Source: Desulfobacter sp. (GTDB lineage: Bacteria > Desulfobacterota > Desulfobacteria > Desulfobacterales > Desulfobacteraceae). From it: 7,995 bases of DNA. The DNA lies in NCBI GenBank assembly GCA_030145005.1, contig JAQYWJ010000095.1:1-7995 (forward strand). The letters run 5' to 3'. The number at the start of each line of letters is the position of its first letter. Within the stretch, counting starts at the first letter, position 1. Made by a program: the position numbers and the translations under genes. The notes under the pieces are model-generated. The model made no database searches and was not told the DNA's origin. It saw nothing but the letters and a program-made list of their open reading frames with translations. Positions 5,199 through 7,995 of the stretch are shown in pieces.

Positions 5199-6734
5199 AT
5201 GCTTTTGATTTTTCCCCCTGTGGCAAAACCCTGTGAACCGCCGGCCGGCATTGCGCTTTTGTCTTCCGCATTAAAGGAAAACGGCATCGACTGCAAATGT
5301 ATTGACGCCAATGTGGACGGCCTTTTATGGCTGATCAACTCCGTGGGCAAAGACAAGGCAACCGATTCCTGGACCCGGCGGGCGTTGAAAAACAGGGCAG
5401 CCATTTTAAATGACCTTGGCAATCCTGATCTATACACCAATTTTGACCGCTACCACCAGCGGGTCTATGACCTGAATCGACTGGTGGCCGTATCCGTGGA
5501 CCAGTCAAGATTCAGAATCAGCTTGAGTGACTATTCGGACAATCAGCTCTCTTCGGTGGACTCAAAGGCCTTACTTGACAGTGCCGCATTATATCAGGAA
5601 AATCCTTTTTTTCCATATTTTGAAGAAAAACTTCGTCCCGTGATAGAATCCTGGAATCATCCCTGGATCGGCATCTCCCTTTGCTATCTCAACCAGGCCC
5701 TGGTCAGTTTTGCCCTGACCGGATGGATCAAGGATAATTTTCCGGGTAAAATACTTGTCATGGGCGGGGGATTGATCTCTTCCTGGATGAGCCGCCCTGA
5801 TTTTAACAACCCCTTTTCAAGTTTGATTGATCATCTGGTCAAAGGGGAGGGCGAATCCCCCTTGCTCTCACTGCTTGGAAAGCCCGGCATTGAGAAAAAA
5901 CATTATGTGCCGGACTACGGGTTTGCCGACAATTATGATTATATTGCTCCGGCAAAAATTTTGCCTTTCAGAGCCTCCATTGGGTGTTACTGGAGCAAAT
6001 GCAGGTTCTGTCCTGAAAAGGCTGAAACTAGGCCCTACTCAACCCTGCGGGCCGATCGGGTGCTTGGTGATCTTGACGTAATGGCCGAAAATCACGATCC
6101 TGAGGTTGTTCATTTCATTGATAATTCGGTGACGCCTGCGTTTCTGCGCGCACTTTCCAGGCAGACGTGCGCTTTTAAGTGGTACGGGTTTGTCCGGTTT
6201 GAAAAGGATTTTGCAGATCCCCAATTTTGCCGGGCCCTTAAGCAAAGCGGATGTGAGATGCTTAAACTCGGGCTTGAATCCGGGGACCAGAAGGTTCTGG
6301 AGGATATGGGAAAAGGCACGGATCTCGAACTTGTGTCAGCAACCCTTGCCAATCTTAAAGCCGCAGGAATTCTTACTTTTGTATATCTGCTTTTCGGCAC
6401 TCATTATGAAGATGAGGCGGCAGCCCACCGCACCCTGGATTATATCAAGGCGCATAAATCAGATATTGACTATCTGAATCTGTCTGTGTTTAATTTGCCT
6501 AAGTTCAGTGAAGATGCCAAAGGTCTTGTGACCCATGAATTTTACCATGGAGACCTCTCCTTATATCTTAATTTTGAACACCCCTGGGGCTGGACCCGCC
6601 GTAATGTGAAGTCGTTTATTGATAAAGAGTTTAAAAAACAGCTGGGTGTGGGGTCCCGGTTCAGGAAAAACCCGGCTTTTTTTTCATCCAACCATGCCAT
6701 GTTTTTTAATAACTTAGAAAGGAATTCGTCATGA
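5199..6734 (+). CDS. B12-binding-type radical SAM protein, function unknown
   Basis: A 511-aa protein. The N-terminus LLIFPPVAKPCEPPAGIALLSSALKENG (2-29) is the usual opening of a cobalamin-binding-like Rossmann domain in this superfamily. That domain seems to run to about residue 250 and includes LVMGGGLISS (186-195), but I see no DxHxxG cobalamin-ligand motif. The radical SAM core starts at FRASIGCYWSKCRFCPEKAE, with C263, C268 and C271 as likely [4Fe-4S] ligands; spacing is CX4CX2C rather than the standard CX3CX2C. Core motifs follow: VVHFIDNSVTP (303-313), KLGLESGDQKVLEDMGKG (356-373) and FVYLLFGTHYEDE (394-406). The C-terminal ~80 residues hold no motif I know. No signal peptide or membrane segment is evident, so it is probably cytoplasmic. 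The ATG at 5199 has only a poor ribosome binding site. Its stop overlaps the cinA start (ATGA), indicating a coupled operon. Substrate is unknown. Confidence 0.88.
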   Translation: MLLIFPPVAKPCEPPAGIALLSSALKENGIDCKCIDANVDGLLWLINSVGKDKATDSWTRRALKNRAAILNDLGNPDLYTNFDRYHQRVYDLNRLVAVSVDQSRFRISLSDYSDNQLSSVDSKALLDSAALYQENPFFPYFEEKLRPVIESWNHPWIGISLCYLNQALVSFALTGWIKDNFPGKILVMGGGLISSWMSRPDFNNPFSSLIDHLVKGEGESPLLSLLGKPGIEKKHYVPDYGFADNYDYIAPAKILPFRASIGCYWSKCRFCPEKAETRPYSTLRADRVLGDLDVMAENHDPEVVHFIDNSVTPAFLRALSRQTCAFKWYGFVRFEKDFADPQFCRALKQSGCEMLKLGLESGDQKVLEDMGKGTDLELVSATLANLKAAGILTFVYLLFGTHYEDEAAAHRTLDYIKAHKSDIDYLNLSVFNLPKFSEDAKGLVTHEFYHGDLSLYLNFEHPWGWTRRNVKSFIDKEFKKQLGVGSRFRKNPAFFSSNHAMFFNNLERNSS

Positions 6735-7995
6735 CCAAGGGCCATGTTTTTTCCACAGGCAATGAGGTGCTGTTTGGCGATATTGTAGACACCAACAGCG
6801 CATTTTTATGCCGGCAGCTTAAACGTTCAGGGGTAACCGTAATCAAGACAAGTGCTGTGCGCGATGATATGACAGCCCTTGTCAGCGAGATTAAAAGCAT
6901 CGCATCTGCCGCAGATGTCTGTGTGATGACAGGCGGCCTTGGACCGACGTCTGATGATTTAACGGCCGAAGCCTTGGCCAAAGCAGCCGGGGTGAAAATT
7001 GAGTTGGATACCGCAGCCTTAAGCTCCATGAAAAAGTATTTTGATAAACGCGGGGTTAATCTTACGCCTGCCAATGAAAAACAGGCCATGCTGCCTGAAG
7101 GCGCAACGTTTATGGAAAATCTTCACGGTACTGCCCCGGGTTTTTCCATGACCATCAGCAATTGCCGTTTTTTTTGTATGCCTGGCGTCTCCAGGGAAAT
7201 GGAGCGGATGTTTGATTTGAAAGTCAGACCCCAATTGAATGAAATAACCGGGCATACCGGTGAAATCCAGGTCATACGCCTGATGGTGTTCGGCATGCCT
7301 GAATCCAGGGTTGCGAAGGCGCTTTCCGGGTTCAGTGTTAAGTTTCCTGGGATTCATCTGGGTTTCAGGATCAGATTCCCCATAATTGAGGTGAGACTTT
7401 CCCGGCTCAAAGAGAAGGTTTCCGATTCCGGAGAGGGCCAGGACGGTGCCGGAGAGATGAATCAGGCTAAGCAGTGGGTGATGGAAAAGCTTGGGCCCAA
7501 AGTCATTTCAGACCAGGGACTGACCCTGGCCCAGGAAGTAGGACGGCTTCTGGCAGAGCGTGGGCAGACACTCAGTGTGGCTGAATCCTGCACCGGCGGA
7601 CTTGTGGCTCACCTGATAACGGATGTGCCGGGTGCCTCTGACTATTTTTTGTTTTCAGCCACCACCTATGCTAATTCAGCCAAAGAAGCGATTCTTAACG
7701 TGTCCCGTAAAACCCTGGAAAATAATGGGGCGGTGGATGAAACCACTGCCCTTGAAATGGCAATTGGCGTCAGAACAGCCGGCAGGTCAGACTGGGCTGT
7801 CTCTACCACGGGCATTGCAGGCCCTTCCGGCGGGACCGACGCCAAGCCTGTGGGGACCGTATGCATTGGGGTGGCAGGTCCGTTGGGGTCACATTCCCAA
7901 AGGTGTATGCTGGACAGCGGTGACCGTGAACGCAACAAACAACTGTTTGCCGCCATGGCCCTTGAGATGCTGCGCAAAGAGCTCGTGAAAAATTA
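6731..7995 (+). CDS. cinA: CinA family protein: nucleotide pyrophosphatase-like domain plus NMN deamidase (3' end at window edge)
   Basis: 421 complete codons are read, ending LRKELVKN, then TA at the window edge. This is normal CinA length, so the next codon is very probably a TAA or TAG stop. The N-terminal MoCF/molybdopterin-binding-like domain (COG1058; ADP-ribose pyrophosphatase in characterised CinAs) shows STGNEVLFGDIVDTNSAFL (8-26), MTGGLGPTSDDLTAEALAKA (66-85), LHGTAPGF (131-138) and MPGVSREMERM (150-160). The C-terminal PncC/CinA domain shows TLSVAESCTGGLVAHLIT (280-297), PGASDYFLFSATTYANSAK (300-318) and STTGIAGPSGGTDAKPVGTV (358-377), as in enzymes that deamidate NMN to NaMN for NAD salvage. 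A short low-complexity linker (SDSGEGQDGAGE, 231-242) separates the halves. The ATG overlaps the preceding TGA by 4 nt with AAAGGA 8 nt upstream. The historical 'competence/damage-inducible' name does not establish a role in transformation here. Confidence 0.95.
   Translation, partial: MTKGHVFSTGNEVLFGDIVDTNSAFLCRQLKRSGVTVIKTSAVRDDMTALVSEIKSIASAADVCVMTGGLGPTSDDLTAEALAKAAGVKIELDTAALSSMKKYFDKRGVNLTPANEKQAMLPEGATFMENLHGTAPGFSMTISNCRFFCMPGVSREMERMFDLKVRPQLNEITGHTGEIQVIRLMVFGMPESRVAKALSGFSVKFPGIHLGFRIRFPIIEVRLSRLKEKVSDSGEGQDGAGEMNQAKQWVMEKLGPKVISDQGLTLAQEVGRLLAERGQTLSVAESCTGGLVAHLITDVPGASDYFLFSATTYANSAKEAILNVSRKTLENNGAVDETTALEMAIGVRTAGRSDWAVSTTGIAGPSGGTDAKPVGTVCIGVAGPLGSHSQRCMLDSGDRERNKQLFAAMALEMLRKELVKN

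Noticed and set aside
7019..7357. Minus-strand ORF inside cinA
   Set aside because: Antisense shadow of a clearly conserved coding sequence; no matching motifs or ribosome site.

Overview
The window looks like chromosomal DNA from a strictly anaerobic, sulfate-reducer-type member of the Desulfobacterota (Desulfobacterales-like). I infer this from protein style, base composition and the compact trpEGDCF gene order; no database search was possible. Two divergent transcription units face away from a roughly 590-bp regulatory intergenic region.

Left unit (minus strand, 14-4607, plus a leader up to about 4970): a tightly packed tryptophan biosynthesis operon. trpE and trpG encode anthranilate synthase, trpD the phosphoribosyltransferase, trpC indole-3-glycerol-phosphate synthase and trpF phosphoribosylanthranilate isomerase. 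Gaps are 1-16 nt and several Shine-Dalgarno sites lie in the preceding gene. Together they convert chorismate to indole-3-glycerol phosphate. trpB and trpA, needed for the last steps, are not in the window and may lie just beyond position 1.

Intergenic region (4608-5198): upstream of trpE is a complete ribosome-mediated trp attenuator. It has a sigma-70-like promoter (4942-4970), a 32-codon leader peptide gene (trpL, 4808-4906) with five Trp codons in an 11-codon stretch, competing RNA segments, and a rho-independent terminator (hairpin 4723-4749 plus U-tract). TrpE also carries residues of the usual Trp feedback site, so control appears to act on both transcription and enzyme activity. Further out are an 18-bp palindrome just upstream of the trp promoter, a TATAAT box facing right, and a long perfect inverted repeat (5092-5147) in the likely 5' leader of the rightward unit.

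Right unit (plus strand, 5199-7995): a B12-binding-type radical SAM protein of unknown function with an unusual CX4CX2C cluster motif. It overlaps by 4 nt (ATGA) with cinA, a full-length two-domain CinA (nucleotide pyrophosphatase-like plus NMN deamidase), which reaches the window edge at what is probably its stop codon.

The most interesting items are the trpL attenuator, apparent substitutions at catalytic positions in TrpF and TrpC, the long inverted repeat, and the radical SAM-cinA coupling. I see no IS element, CRISPR array, tRNA or rRNA gene.
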